Assembly (NCBI GenBank): GCA_026182355.1
Contig: JAPFBL010000102.1
Coordinates: 124,001-188,000 of the forward strand
Source: Hermatobates lingyangjiaoensis
Taxonomy: Eukaryota; Arthropoda; Insecta; Hemiptera; Hermatobatidae
Length of the DNA: 64,000 nt
Direction of reading: 5' to 3'
The notes below the pieces were generated by a model. It was not told the DNA's origin. It did no database searches and saw only the letters and a program-made list of their open reading frames with translations. This document shows positions 33,293 through 44,934 of this stretch, piece after piece (the stretch's first letter is position 1; each line of letters opens with the position of its first letter). The position numbers and the translations under genes are program-made.

Positions 33293-33556
33293 GTCTGAAC
33301 TTAAGAACTGATTCCTTTTTTATAATATTCATATCTTGAAGTTATCCAAGTATGGCAATGTGATGATGGCATGTTTTAACTAAGTTTCAATAACTTTGGT
33401 ATTAACGGATTAAGCCGTAAGTAGAGTGTCCTGGAGAGGCAAAGAAGTTTTTTCAAAATAAACTTTTGTAATATAATCTTAATATTTGTTCATATCATCT
33501 TATATATGAGGTTTTATTACCATTAAAGCTTAAAGAATGGTTTCCAATGACATAAT

Positions 33557-33558
<2 letters not shown>
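33293..33558. other. Unassigned
   Basis: Nothing recognised before the (TA)n tract at 33559-33606. Confidence 0.3.
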
Positions 33559-33597
<39 letters not shown>

Positions 33598-33604
33598 ATA
33601 TATA

Positions 33605-33722
33605 TACACTTTAACACAGAGAAAAGAACACAGAAAGACACTACAGAACTCACTTCGATATTTCGACATCCGTCGTCATCGGGAAGAAGTGCGAAGTACT
33701 CGCGTTGAGAAGCAAACTGACT
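33605..33722 (-). repeat. Family C/I unit between (TA)n tracts
   Basis: Near-copy of the unit at 14268-14395. Ribozyme-like motif at 33651-33691 on the minus strand: outer CACTTC/GAAGTG pairing, CCGATGA (U4 to C), GAC-loop-GTC, GAA, ATAT, C. The outer six-pair stem is perfect, so only the core change argues against activity. Confidence 0.75.
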
Positions 33723-33839
33723 ATATATATAATATATATATAATATATTATATTATATATATATATATATTACAAAACTGTCACAATAACACGTGATATA
33801 AATATTCGGGTAACTCAGCACAAATGAATGAAGATAGTC

Positions 33840-33875
33840 GCTCTGAGGCCTTTCGTTTTCACGTCGTCAGAAAGC
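33840..33875 (-). ncRNA. Predicted hammerhead (family L, AGGCCU type)
   Basis: GCTTT, CTGACGA, C, GT-GAAA-AC, GAA, AGGCCT, C, AGAGC. Same as the right arm except that the 5' strand of stem I is GCTTT instead of GCTCT, which keeps pairing with AGAGC through U-G. Confidence 0.65.
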
Positions 33876-34061
33876 AAGTGAATATAAGTTGTAGACAGGT
33901 TATGAATTTTGATTTGAAGTTGGATTAAGATTGGCATCATTGACAGTATTTTTCCCTATTACAGTCAAAATAGTCTTCATTTGTTTAAACTTAATCCAAC
34001 TGCCAATTTTAATCCAACTTTAAATCAAAATTTATAACCTGTCTACAACTTGTATTCACTT

Positions 34062-34097
34062 GCTCTCTGACGACGTGAAAACGAAAGGCCTCAGAGC
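34062..34097 (+). ncRNA. Predicted hammerhead (family L, AGGCCU type)
   Basis: GCTCT, CTGACGA, C, GT-GAAA-AC, GAA, AGGCCT, C, AGAGC. Stem I has five perfect pairs (GCTCT/AGAGC). Stem II is only two or three pairs, closed by a GAAA tetraloop. AGGCCT is self-complementary. It is the most compact motif in the window, about 36 nt. Confidence 0.72.
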
Positions 34098-34177
34098 GAC
34101 TATCTTCATTCATTTGTGGTGAGTTTCCTGAATATATATATATATATTATATATTATATATATATATATATATATTT

Positions 34178-34440
34178 ATACAACAGATACAATAATATAT
34201 CGACCATTTGATAGAATAGGTGTATATATATATATATAACTGTTCAAACCACAATATGAAATGGAAAACAAAATTAAAATATTTCAACCGTAACAAGCGG
34301 TTACAAAAAAAAGTTGGGTTTTTGACTCTGACGAAGACCGCTTGTTACGGCTGAAAGATCTTAGTCTTGTTTTTCCATTTCATATTGTGGTTTAATCATT
34401 GATTGTTATTTCACGTTTTTATGTGAAATCTTTTGATATA
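34178..34440. repeat. Short family F piece then family A fold-back
   Basis: 34178-34212 ('acaataatatatcgacc', 'gatagaataggtgta') matches 59650-59700 inverted. After a short (TA)n, a family A left arm (34223-34305, damaged) and right arm (34312-34437) follow, then TATATA. Confidence 0.75.
34324..34366 (+). ncRNA. Predicted minimal hammerhead ribozyme (family A)
   Basis: GACT, CTGACGA, A, GACCG-loop-CGGCT, GAA, AGATCT, T, AGTC. Core complete; the last hairpin pairs differ slightly from the consensus. Confidence 0.72.
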
Positions 34441-34451
34441 TATATATATAG

Positions 34452-34570
34452 CTTTCGTCATCTAATCTGGCTACTTCCTTTCCTAAGGATAATCCTTAAA
34501 AGGTCGAAATATTGGAAGTGAGTTCTAGTGTTTAGTTCTTATTCCAGATCATTTCTCTTTTCTAAATATA
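34452..34570 (+). repeat. Family C fragment
   Basis: Follows TATATA; reads 'cctaaggataatccttaaaa' then GGTCGAAATATTGGAAGTGAG. The 3' half (GAA-ATAT-T) is whole but the 5' core is CTAAGGA. Confidence 0.55.
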
Positions 34571-35685
34571 TAGCGAACGAATATATAACAAACGAATACT
34601 GACAGTTTGTTAGGACAACTTATAAGAGAATTAAAAGAAAAACTTAAGTAACAGCAACGAACTCAGTTTAATATTTAAAACTCCATTGTTTTCAACCTTT
34701 AAAATTGAAAATTTTAAATTTTTCTCTCCCACCAGAGAGAGTCGGAGCTATTCACAATAGAAGGTGGTTTCATGTAAATCAGTGAACTTGAGAATAATTT
34801 TCAATTTTAATTTTGATTTCTGATTAGTTAAACATTACTTGATATCCACAAATTTCAAGCATTATTTTTTTCAATCATATTTTGAAGTTTATGTAGTGTA
34901 CCAGTGTGATTTTGTAAAGATTTTGCTTTTAAAAAAATCGTTATATTATAATTCATATATAAAGTTTAAATATTTCAACAGTACAAATATTTAACAAAAA
35001 AAAAAAAAAAAAAGGTAGATTGCTGTGAAGTGAGCCTCTTTGTTTACAGAATACGCTGTTTTTCCCAGTTATATTTCCATTACGTTTTTCATAAATCCAC
35101 CTCCTTATAGTGGATTTTAAAAAATTCCATTGGCACATGCATAAGAGATCCGGTTGGTTTAGTAGATGTAAACTACCTACTTTAGCAGAACAGTCAATTG
35201 CCTTCTTTACCTCAATTCCCATTCATCTTGGAATGCACACGAGAATTACCTTCTTCCTTTCGGGTACTTTCTTAATAGAAAAAAAAAAGATATTCACACG
35301 CAAATATAAATTTCATAAACGTTGTTATCAAATCTCCCAATGTCTTCTGTCAGTTATTATGTAAAACAAAAATTACCTACTTAGCATTATGTTGCATATC
35401 TGAACCTATTAGGGAAATTTCGGTTCAATAACATATTATTTATAGAAATACAATAAAATAAAAATCATATCCTAATTAATCTTATAAACGCCTTATAAGA
35501 CTCTTAGACAGAAAATCAAAACTAACACTAACAGACAGACTCCACATATACAACACAATCTTGAAGCCTTCTTGGGCTTATGCAATAGAACTTTGGGGTT
35601 CTGCCAAACCTTCAAATATTCGTCCTATACAAGCCATCCAATCAAAAATACTCAGAAAACTCTCGCATCTCTCATTTTATGTCCC
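34571..35685. other. Unassigned
   Basis: A poly-A run lies at 34996-35013. The overlapping open frames on both strands at 34953-35364 mirror each other and carry no motif. Confidence 0.3.
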
Positions 35686-35689
35686 AAAA

Positions 35690-35892
35690 GAGACGGTTGG
35701 AGACCAACCTCTGCACCAGTGCGCTTGGTTTCCTCTCTCTTATCTCTCCTTAAGACGGTTCAACCAAAAATTAGAAACTGTAAGTGTCTGTTTTTAATTT
35801 CTCTATGTTTCTTCATGTACATTGAACTGTATTTGTCCATTTCGGGTCGTATTTTTATCGAAAAAGTGTATATATATATATATATATATATG
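35690..35892 (+). repeat. Family J single arm
   Basis: 'gagacggttggagaccaacc', 'ccagtgcgcttggtttcc', CTTAAGACGG (core damaged), 'ccaaaaattagaaactgtaa', then the long J tail to 'gaaaaagtgtatata'. (TA)n at 35868-35891. Confidence 0.7.
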
Positions 35893-36785
35893 CAAAACTA
35901 AAGTTTTCCGGTCAGTTCTTCAGGTTCAAATTAAACTCTCATAGCCAACGTTTTGGTCTTTATTTAAAACCTTTTTCATAGGCAGAAGTATAAATTTTGA
36001 AACAGAAAAATTAAGTATTATATTACAAATTATTTTAAAAAGAATAATAGAATGTGGATTTTAACAACAACTGTAGTCTGAATGTACACGTGACACTGAA
36101 GAACATATACGTCAAGAAGAACATATGGATGTGATATGAGTGAATGTTTAAAAAAGTGGCATAGTTGCATAGTTAAGTTAACCAGACAATCAAGTCAAAG
36201 AATTTTCTTATTAAAATGCCGTAGTGACAGTTTATTTTGCGAAACGTATTAGTGATTATGTTAATTCAGTGCATGATTTAGTTGTAAACGACAGTCCTTT
36301 TCATAGAGAAATGGAGAAAGTGGTAAACTGGTTTAAGCAAAGTTATTGAACATTGAAATCAAGGTTACAATTTGGCGTATTGATAATATTAATAGGACTA
36401 TTAGAAATTGTAATGAAAAGTTAAATGAGAAATTACCAGATATTATTGTTAGAAACTATATAAATACAATGGCCAGACTCAGAGAAAGTACATTTCTGAA
36501 ATCTAAATATAATTCAGAAAAGAACCTATCTAACCAGTTCAGTGTCACCTGTTCGTTCAGACTACAATTGTTCTTAAAATCCACATACTATTTTTCTTTG
36601 TAAAATAATTTGTAATATAATAGTTAGTTTTTCCGTTTCAAAATTCATACTTCAGCCCATGAAATAGGTTTTAAATAAAGACCGAAATGTTGGCAATGAT
36701 ACTTTAATTTGTACCTGAAGAACTGACCGAGTCCCGATAAACTTTAGTTTTGTTTCTATTTCACGGTCGATACTTTTATCTATAT
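35893..36785 (+). mobile_element. Internally deleted PLE with family G inverted ends
   Basis: Inverted end repeats of about 200 bp (35893-36110 and 36540-36785) match family G, including GCCAACGTTTTGG on the left and its inverse CCGAAATGTTGGC on the right. The outer ends are 'actaaagttttccgg' and 'cgataaactttagttttg'. The roughly 420 bp interior holds fragments of a PLE-like N-terminal coding region. It lacks RT catalytic motifs and endonuclease. (TA)n on both sides. Confidence 0.7.
36200..36555 (+). pseudogene. Possible PLE N-terminal coding fragments
   Basis: Three neighbouring frames, each broken, read RIFLLKCRSDSLFCETY, then VNSVHDLVVNDSPFHREMEK, then DNINRTIRNCNEKLNEKLPD and NTMARLRESTFLKSKY. 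The FLLKCR pattern followed by a basic stretch resembles the region before the RT domain in PLEs. No catalytic motif is present, so the assignment rests on context (family G inverted ends) as much as on sequence. Confidence 0.4.
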
Positions 36786-36789
36786 ATAT

Positions 36790-37060
36790 ATAATAAATTG
36801 TAAAAAAAACACATATAAAAGGGATCACTAAAACTTGCTACTACTGTTTGATGACCTCGTCATCAGGTAGAAAGATGTGAGTCTCATCGAAGATATATGA
36901 GACAGAAGGAAGTCTCATTGACAAGCCAATCAATCAGTGTATTCAAATAAAATCTTTCTACCTAATGACGAGTCAATCAATCAGTATATCAAAATTACAA
37001 CTTTTTACCTAATGACGCAGCAATCAAGCTGCAGTTCGGAGTTTTGTGATCTCTTTTCTC
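36790..37060. repeat. Family P unit, repeated motif
   Basis: The inverse of the P unit at 24785 (36800-36895), followed by two more partial copies of CTAATGACG with ATCAA near 36958-37030. All have lost the GAA core. Confidence 0.55.
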
Positions 37061-38930
37061 TCTATTCTTTTTACAAATTTAGATCATTCAGCTTATGGAA
37101 TTACTTCATTGAATAGTTTTTATATATTGGTATAAATAGATAGTAGATATTCTTTTAAACATATATCATCAAAGGAAACTGCAGTTTTGGCATTAAAGAT
37201 CTTCAAACTAAGAGATTCGATCCTACAAATTGACATCCTGTTAACAGGGTTCAACTGAAAAAAGAGTTGGGCTAGTAAATGTTAGAAAAAATATGAATAA
37301 GATAGATACAAAAGGATTTTTATTATCCTGTATATAAATATAATGAGGTACATAGTGAAATAGAAGTCATTGATTACAGAACATCAAAAAGGACACCGTT
37401 TTGATGTACGGTTTTCGTTTGAAAAAAACACAACAATCAAGAAAGAACAGAAGAAATTGATCAGTGTAGGAAGTGTAATTCAATTCCGGAAATCCAGTCT
37501 GACTGGGCCTACAAACTGAAATACGTATTAGAGAAGCGGATCAAATAATCTAACGAGATTGATTGATATGAACCACAATTCCATTCCATCTTTTGAGAAG
37601 TATAATTGTCGTTTGCGAGACATTCTATGAAAGACTGGTCGTAGCATTGAAATGTACAAATTGAGACATCCCATGGATTATAATTCTAATATTAATTCCC
37701 ATTGAAACCAAATAATTTCCTGTTAAACCATGAAATTGTATACCTATGTATATGTATCTATAATTTACTCTACCTCCACAAATATATGAATCAGAAAAAT
37801 TAAATAACATATTTTTATTTTTGAAAAACTCACAAACGTTATTTTCTTTTTCTTTATTTTCAGTGTTCCTATTATTTAGGCAACACATCCTGTCAGAAAA
37901 ACTAACTAATAAAAAAGAAGAATAACTTTGAATTGGCAAAACAGTTGGCTGACTGTTCGTGACAATATGATAGAAAAGAATTTATCTTTTGTTTTTGTGA
38001 TGACAATTGATCCAGACTCTCTGCTAAATGAGAAAGAAACAAAAAATATAAAAAAAAAAATCTTTATATTTGTTCGTCAGTTATGGAAGAGGGTATCGAA
38101 TTGAGTAGAGAGATTAAAACAGCGAAAACAATATTTCTGATTATTTAATGATTAAAAACATAATTCGAATTTTGTAATTTTGTTCAATAATGTTTTTAAT
38201 TATTATAGTACATTGACTGGAATTTATATTTGTACACCGTATATAAAAGGAAGAAAGCCTGCAAGTCTCGTTCAAATATGAAGAAGAGATAGAGAAAGTC
38301 AAAAGAATTGTCTGAAACGTAATCACTCGATATAGACCCAAAGGAATAGGTTGAAGTAGAAAAGACTTTAGGGTGTGTTCGGGACAAAACATTTCCAATC
38401 TGAGAGAGGCCCTATATCTCGCTAACAGCTGAGCATTGCCCTTAGGCACCAGCTCAATTTACACTGACCCAGCCATTAACAAGGGTCTAATCCATCTTAA
38501 CGAGTCTAATCACTATTATCTAGACCCAAACTCTTATCTGTCTCCCTCTGTCTTAGTTACTTACACAACTCCTTATTTCTTTCTACTCTACAATAGAGAC
38601 TGATTTAGTTATTTACAGACTTAAGGAATCATTAGTTTGTTTTTCTTGATTACAGTATTGACCAGACAAGTCAAACATGAAATACAACTAATTAAACGAT
38701 GCGGCATTTCCAAATCATTGATTTTTAATTCAAATTATAAATTAATTAGTGTTTAACAGTAATTATTAAGAGTTTTTTAATTAGAGTTACTTGAAACAAA
38801 GGTCTGCTTTCTAAATATACAAACATATTATATATACATATTAATATTTATGTCAATGTTGGGAAGACCAAAGGCCTGGCAAGTTGACCACCAAGTGGGC
38901 CCTTTTTACCATATCTATACCTAAGAATAT
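37061..38930. other. Unassigned
   Basis: One stretch near 37450-37540 translates as TEEIDQCRKCNSIPEIQSDW on the plus strand, which looks protein-like, but I cannot assign it. Minus-strand frames at 37625-37939 and 38141-38449 have no motif. Confidence 0.3.
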
Positions 38931-38965
38931 AAATGATCAAACCACAATGAGAAATGGGAAAACAA

Positions 38966-39008
38966 GACTAAGATCTTTCAACCGTAACAAGCGGTCTTCG
39001 TCAGAGTC
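38966..39008 (-). ncRNA. Predicted minimal hammerhead ribozyme (family A)
   Basis: Full consensus on the minus strand: GACT/AGTC stem I, CTGACGA, GACCG/CGGTT stem II, GAA, AGATCT, T. Confidence 0.78.
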
Positions 39009-39034
39009 AAAAACCCAACTGACTTTGGGTTTTT

Positions 39035-39077
39035 GACTCTGACGAAGACCGCTTGTTACGGTTGAAAGATCTTAGTC
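39035..39077 (+). ncRNA. Predicted minimal hammerhead ribozyme (family A)
   Basis: Full consensus on the plus strand, the mirror of 38966-39008. Transcripts of either strand would thus carry one active-sense motif and one antisense copy. Confidence 0.78.
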
Positions 39078-39224
39078 TTGTTTTCCCATTTCTCATTGTA
39101 GTTTGATCATTTATTGTTATTTCACGTGTTTATGTGAAACCTTTTTATCTAAGAATATAAATATATATGCATGATAATATAAATAGTGTATGGACTTGTT
39201 ACAGAAGAGAGGTAAATAAATATT

Positions 39225-39510
39225 AATCGGGCTTCAAACATTATTCCAATTCAAGCTATCAAATGCCAACGTTTCATTTCACTTGAAACCTTTTTCATAA
39301 ACAGAAATAAGAAATTTGAATAGTGGAAACTATAATTTCACTTAAGTATTTCCTAACTGAATTCCACTTCGTCATATACTTAAATTATGTAATTTCCCTG
39401 ACTCAAATCTCTTAGAACTGGCTATAAAAAGGTTATAAGTAAAGACCAAAATGTTGGCATTTTCAAGTTTGATTTAAAGCTGGAATGCTGATTGGAACTC
39501 CATTAATATT
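39225..39510. repeat. Family G fold-back, diverged
   Basis: Left arm with GCCAACGTTTCATTTCAC...CTTTTTCATAAAC (39271-39303) and right arm with CTATAAAAAGG...GACCAAAATGTTGGC. Both cores are degraded. Confidence 0.6.
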
Positions 39511-39529
39511 TACTTCTATAATTATATAT

Positions 39530-39765
39530 ACATGTATAAGAAACGGTCCACAGGGACTATAAAACTTAAAATTACACAAAACACGACACAGAAAAAAGGA
39601 TAAAAAGAACATTTACAGAATTCCATATTTTGAACTGTTGTTCGTCATCAGGAGTAGACTAGAAGAGAGGACGAACAACAGTTCGAAATATGGAATTCTG
39701 TAAATGTTCTTTTTATTCGTTTTTCTGTGTCGTATTTTGTGTAATTTAAAGTTATATATACATAT
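39530..39765. repeat. Family H fold-back
   Basis: Arms begin 'acttaaaattacacaaaaca' and end 'tgtgtaatttaaagtt'. The left arm minus strand has CTGATGA-C-GAAC-AACA-GTTC but AAA in place of GAA. The right arm keeps GTTCGAAATATGG but has lost CTGATGA in a small deletion. Partner at 59214-59475. Confidence 0.75.
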
Positions 39766-41688
39766 TTATGGTATATATATGGCAATTAAATGCAAATCTG
39801 TTGCAGATAGAAAAAGGTATAGTTAATAATCTGTTCACCTCTTTTTTTTTGGGATTTATACTTTGCTGTATTGTGTCATTAACATTCTGTATCAAACTAC
39901 AAAAGTCTATCTTAATAATTCTGTCAGCATCTCACAAATATAATCTCTGTTATTTCGCTTGTTGTTGTTTTAATTCATAATATATATAATTTTCTCATGA
40001 AATATTAATTATTCTGTCCCTCTGTACATGTTTCTATTAGTCATTGCAAGTAATCAGATAATTTTGCTCGAACAAGTCAATTAGTGATGCAAACATTGAA
40101 ATAGCTGAATATATAGTTCTCAATTCTAATTATTTTACGTTGAATATAGAGAAAATATGCATATCATTTTATTGATATCAATTATTGAATTGTTTATTAC
40201 AACCTTTTAGCATTCACATTGAAGTAGTACTTGTCTATTAAAAAAGCATTGTAGTAATAATGTACTGTTTCCAACCCTATTAAAAATAGGAAAACATTTA
40301 TCAATTGTAATGTTTTTACCTTATGCATTTCATCCGACTTAATGAACTTCAGTTTAAACAAATTTGCTTTTTTTGAAATCTGGAAAATGATATTATTTAG
40401 TTTAATACTATTATTCATAGTTTGAAGAAATGAAATATTATAGTAAACAACAATACAAAAATTATGTCAATAACTAATATTGTATAAATTAGTAGAAAAA
40501 GTACTCTAAAGTTGTTCTATACACATTTGGAGGTGAATCAGCTTTTAAAAATTCGTCTAGTCGATTATGAACAATAACAGTTTTGGATATGTCCAAGGTG
40601 GTTAAAATTGATTGTTACATAGTAGCACTGATTTGTCTTCAGGGACAGTTCTTTTTTTAGCTAACCGAATAGTTCAAGGTTTTGCTCTTGAAGGGAACCA
40701 CTGATTTGAAGGTAAAGAGTTGTTTTTTTTTTGTAAAACCGGGTAAACGAAATTATTTGGTTTCATCCATACCGCTTCACCATATTTAAGCTCTAACAAA
40801 TCTCTTCCTCAGCTCTGAGTCAGGACACCGGCCATTATGTATTCACAGAGGCTTGTCCTTAATGCTCCTGAAGAAAAGTTTAGTCCTTGACTAATTGTCG
40901 CATCTAAAGGTCTCAGCCAGGTCTTCCTTGAAGAATTGTAAATTTATCATCCACATTCATCTTTATTCTAATCAAAACCAAACTAACAGGATTAATATCG
41001 CTTGATATGATCCCTAGTTGATATTGAACTATGTATTTTTTATAATTAACATGTGTTTGGAATCAATAAGCACTTTTTGGGAATTGGTTTTAAATCATCA
41101 TTTTGAATCCAAACCAACCCCAGGAAGCAGTGCGTCTCTGTATACTCTACTAGGATACCATTTTGTGTTGAGTTTATGTATCATGGTCTGCAAAAATCGA
41201 CGTCTTATTTTTATATATGATGATGATGTAAGTAAATGACATGAAATATAGAGCATCAAATGTGGTTCAATTGCAAATAATGAAATTAATATGTAAATCT
41301 TATCCAAATTAAATAAAAATTGGGTTTCAAATGTCACTCTTTCATTAATAATTGAGCTAAAATTAATAAGATATCCTTCATATGGTCACCTGACTGCTGG
41401 GAGGATCTTTGTTAATGAGGAAGAAATTGAGAAAAACGGAGCAGGGGACGGGGAGACGGTGATGACAAGCAACTTTACTAGTGTCTTTTGTACAACAACA
41501 CTAAGTCTTCTAATGTAATGGCAAGAATATAAGAATGGTTCAGGAAGAAAATTAATAAAGAATGGCTAGTAAAATCAGACCTAATTCAGAGATTTAGAAG
41601 AAGAAAGTTTAAGTTTAGAAGAAAAGGTTAGTCTTTTCTAATCATAAACTCATTAATAAAATAATTCATCTTAAAGGACATATTTTTA
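39766..41688. other. Unassigned
   Basis: About 1.9 kb with no recognised element. The mirrored open frames at 41018-41337 have no motif. Confidence 0.3.
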
Positions 41689-41689
41689 C

Positions 41690-41802
41690 TTTACTATAAG
41701 TAAAGTATAGTGATCGTGAAAAAATTCGATCTCGAGATTTTGACGGAATTACATGTTTTGAGGTCTCAGAAGTCGTTTTATGACGTTTTTACGATGATGT
41801 CT

Positions 41803-41834
<32 letters not shown>

Positions 41835-42640
41835 GTGGGTGGGTGAGTGTGTTAGCATTTCTTGTTACCACGCTACGGTCCAGAATCTTTGATGGATCAA
41901 GTTGATATTTTACACAAAAATGGGCCTCATAAAGAAGAAGATCCCTATTGTTTGGGAAGAATTATGCATGATGTAAAAGTCACTTTTTTGGCCAAAAACC
42001 GTTTTTTTTTAAAACATTTATTTCTCCTAAACTGATAACCCTAGAGTTTTAAATTTTGACATTATCTTTGAGGTTACAGATGAAACAAACGAAAAATATA
42101 TCCAGAATTTTAAATTAACTGAAAATTTTTTTTTTTAATAAAATGTACAAATTTTGACTTATAATTCAATCTCAAACCTTGTGAGAGCGATACAAGCCAT
42201 ACTCTTTGACGGACAAGAATGAAACTATGCCTATAAATAGAACATTATGTGTAGAATGAATTGAGATATTTTTTTTCAAAATTACATTCGCTAATGGGGC
42301 GTTACAGTACAATTTCTGTTTTCAGAAAATTTTTTTTTGACGCTAAACGGCTTATTAAAAAATAATGAAAATTTGACCAAAAATGGAACAAAAAATTAGC
42401 AATTCATAAAAAAAAAATCATGAAGTTTCACTTATGGGAAAGAGCAATAACGCTATAAAAACTGTTTGTTTATCTTAGAGTAAGAGATCACCTGCTATAC
42501 TTGTCGAATTTTTTATATTTTTTTTCATTGTTTACATTGACTTAGAAATTTTTTGAGCCAATCCACTGAGATAAAATTGATTTTATAAAGGAACAGTTTA
42601 AACTGTTTATTGATGTATATGAGATGTAAGAGGAATAATA
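41690..42640 (+). repeat. Possible dispersed repeat with G/T microsatellite
   Basis: A run 'cgtgaaaaaattcgatctcg' to 'gacgatgatgtctg'-like text leads into a (GT)n/(GGGT)n microsatellite at 41801-41848, then 'atggatcaagttgatatttt'. The layout (short TE-like leader, GT tract, 'gatggatc') is common in invertebrate interspersed repeats, but there is no second copy in the window to confirm it. Confidence 0.35.
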
Positions 42641-44755
42641 TTGTGCAGGAAAATGATAACACTCACTCAGAAAAAATTCGTATATATGTTATTTGACAAA
42701 GGGGAAGGAAAATGATCTTATTAAATACTAAGAAGCCTTATAAAATTCCCAGTATAATAATTCTATAAATAACCAAAAATGTAAAAGATAATTCAAAATT
42801 GAAATATTTCGTTTAGAGATTAATAAATGTAATTATCGTACATTTAGTTATAAATCACCTTAAAACAACATTTTCTTCGCTGTTTATGATGTTTTTCAGA
42901 GAAAAAAAAAGTATTTTCCTGTTTTAAACTTGAAAATTTTACTTTAATATTCAATGTAGAAGGATGTCAAGTAAACGATGTATGAAATCTACTGGCTATT
43001 TGAACAATAGCCATGTTCTCTTGTAGGATAATATTTCGTTTCAAGAAATGTTCACTTTGGTTTTTCAAAAATGTTATTACTGCTGTAGTTATACCTATGA
43101 AATTATTTTCAAATAATAAATTATTTTTGATGTACAAAAATAAGCTTATAAATTGATATGTCCTTCAATCACTATCTGTACTACCTCACGAATGAAATGC
43201 TAATAATTATATCCCATTTAGATATTTATGTTATGGTTAAATGAGACGTTATGTTTTATATACTCAAGAAATTTGACATTAAGTTACTTATAGTAAAGTA
43301 GAGTGTAGGCCACTCCAGATTTTTTTATTAATCTATGTAGAATACTTAACAATAAACTAGTCCCTAAACCAAAGCATAAAACAGAAGATGATTGCAAATT
43401 TTGTATAGTAGAGTCAAAAATCTCCGAACACATTGTATTTAATAGGGAAGGCAAAGTTTTCGAAAGAGTAAATATTTTTAGAAACTATGTCCAACATCCA
43501 TAGAAGTACGATATGTTTCTTTAACAATCATTAGCTTATTAGGAATATAAAATTTTAAACTTGTTTTTAAAAGAAAGTGAAAAGTAGGACAAATATATTC
43601 AGCTGGGGATTAGCACTACTCCTTTTAATAATAATACTAGGTTGGCTTAGGTTACAGTAGCCGTCCCAAGAGAGAGCAAAAATAGGTCAAAAATTGGGGT
43701 TTTTGTGGCATCAATTGATGAAAATCCTACATTGGGAGTCCTAAGTTTTGCCGTACTCAATACCCACATTTAACGGGTATCTGACATTGTAAAAAATCGA
43801 ACCAACAGCTAAACATTCTCCCGATGGATGAAACCGTAATAATAATATATCATATGGTGCTAAAAATGTTAATGGTAGAAGATATCTTGTATTGTAATAA
43901 AGCACACCAAAGATCAACATGTTATGATGATTTATTTTCATGTGGTTATAAAACATAAAACATAGGAGGAGCACCTAATGCGGTTCATATGTCAATAATG
44001 AAATCGGACAGTTAAATCCTATTAATTATTCAAATGGCTAATTTAATTGTTTTTGAAGTGGGAGTGTATGAGATGAAGATATGCGAAAAAGGTTTTTGGA
44101 GTTTGAATTATGAGGGGGTAGGGTGTTTGATGAGGATCAGAAGTCGAGAAGGGATTTGGCAAGGATGGACAATTATATGCGAAGGGTTGGTATACGCATG
44201 CATGAGGAAACCAAACTCTCCAGCTTATTGCATTAACTGACGTAATAGTCTTTGCTGCTGGAGAATCGTTTGTCCGTTCACAACCCTTCCCATTTGAGTA
44301 TTCCATTAAACAAACTCTAACTTGCACCCTCTTATTAGTGTAAGTGCCATTAACGTAAGATGGTTTCCGATTGGCCCATCCCAACCCTTTCAATACGTAT
44401 ATACTCATTCAACATTATCCTGACTTATATCTTAAAGCTTTAATTAGTCCTATTTACTCATACCGTTATTTATTGAATGTCTTTGAGTACCTTAATCTCA
44501 AGTAAGCATTAATTACAATATTTCAAAATTAAATAAAGTTATTTTCTTATAAACGAAAATTGCATTCGTAGAAAATTTTTCTAATTTACCACTTGTTTAA
44601 CATATTTGCCTTATTTAACTCCATGTAACCAATTTACATAAATTATAATATTCTTATTTTCTTTGCTATTTATCAATCAAGTGTACATTTATAATATATT
44701 TTTTAAAGCTATAAAAATAAATAGTGTAAAAGTATACTATTTATACTTTCCACCG
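42641..44755. other. Unassigned; GC-richer patch at 44040-44400
   Basis: No recognised element. Frames at 44034-44240 and 44043-44408 mirror each other across strands; neither has a motif. Confidence 0.3.
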
Positions 44756-44885
44756 TTCATCTTGAACAAACGTACCTGTTCTTCATCCCTTCTAGTCTCT
44801 TCCTGATGACGCGTTTTGCTTCGAAATATTGATCGCGGTAAGTGTTTTCTTCCTTATGTTTTCTTCCTTTTGAGTCGAAAGGACA
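44756..44885 (+). repeat. Family C/H-like single arm
   Basis: 'tagtctcttcctgatgacgc' then TTCGAAATATTGATCG: the two core halves CTGATGA and GAA-ATAT-T are intact, but the hairpin between them pairs poorly. Confidence 0.55.
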
Positions 44886-44934
44886 AATAAAGTTCATTGT
44901 AGATAGAGAAATATATTCGTATACATTTCTCTAG

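Larger units (their letters stand above)
33775..34132. repeat. Family L fold-back, both arms with hammerhead
   Basis: Arms about 33790-33945 and 33985-34132, between (TA)n tracts at 33722-33771 and 34134-34177. The spacer side holds matching 'ttgatttgaagttggatta' text. Motifs at minus 33840-33875 and plus 34062-34097. Confidence 0.88.
38932..39155. repeat. Family A fold-back, both ribozymes intact
   Basis: Left arm 38932-39018, right arm 39025-39153; the spacer is only about 6 bp. Not flanked by long (TA)n. With 46608, the best pair in the window. Confidence 0.93.

Noticed and set aside
44034..44408. Overlapping frames on both strands in a GC-richer patch
   Set aside because: They mirror each other, lack motifs, and look compositional.
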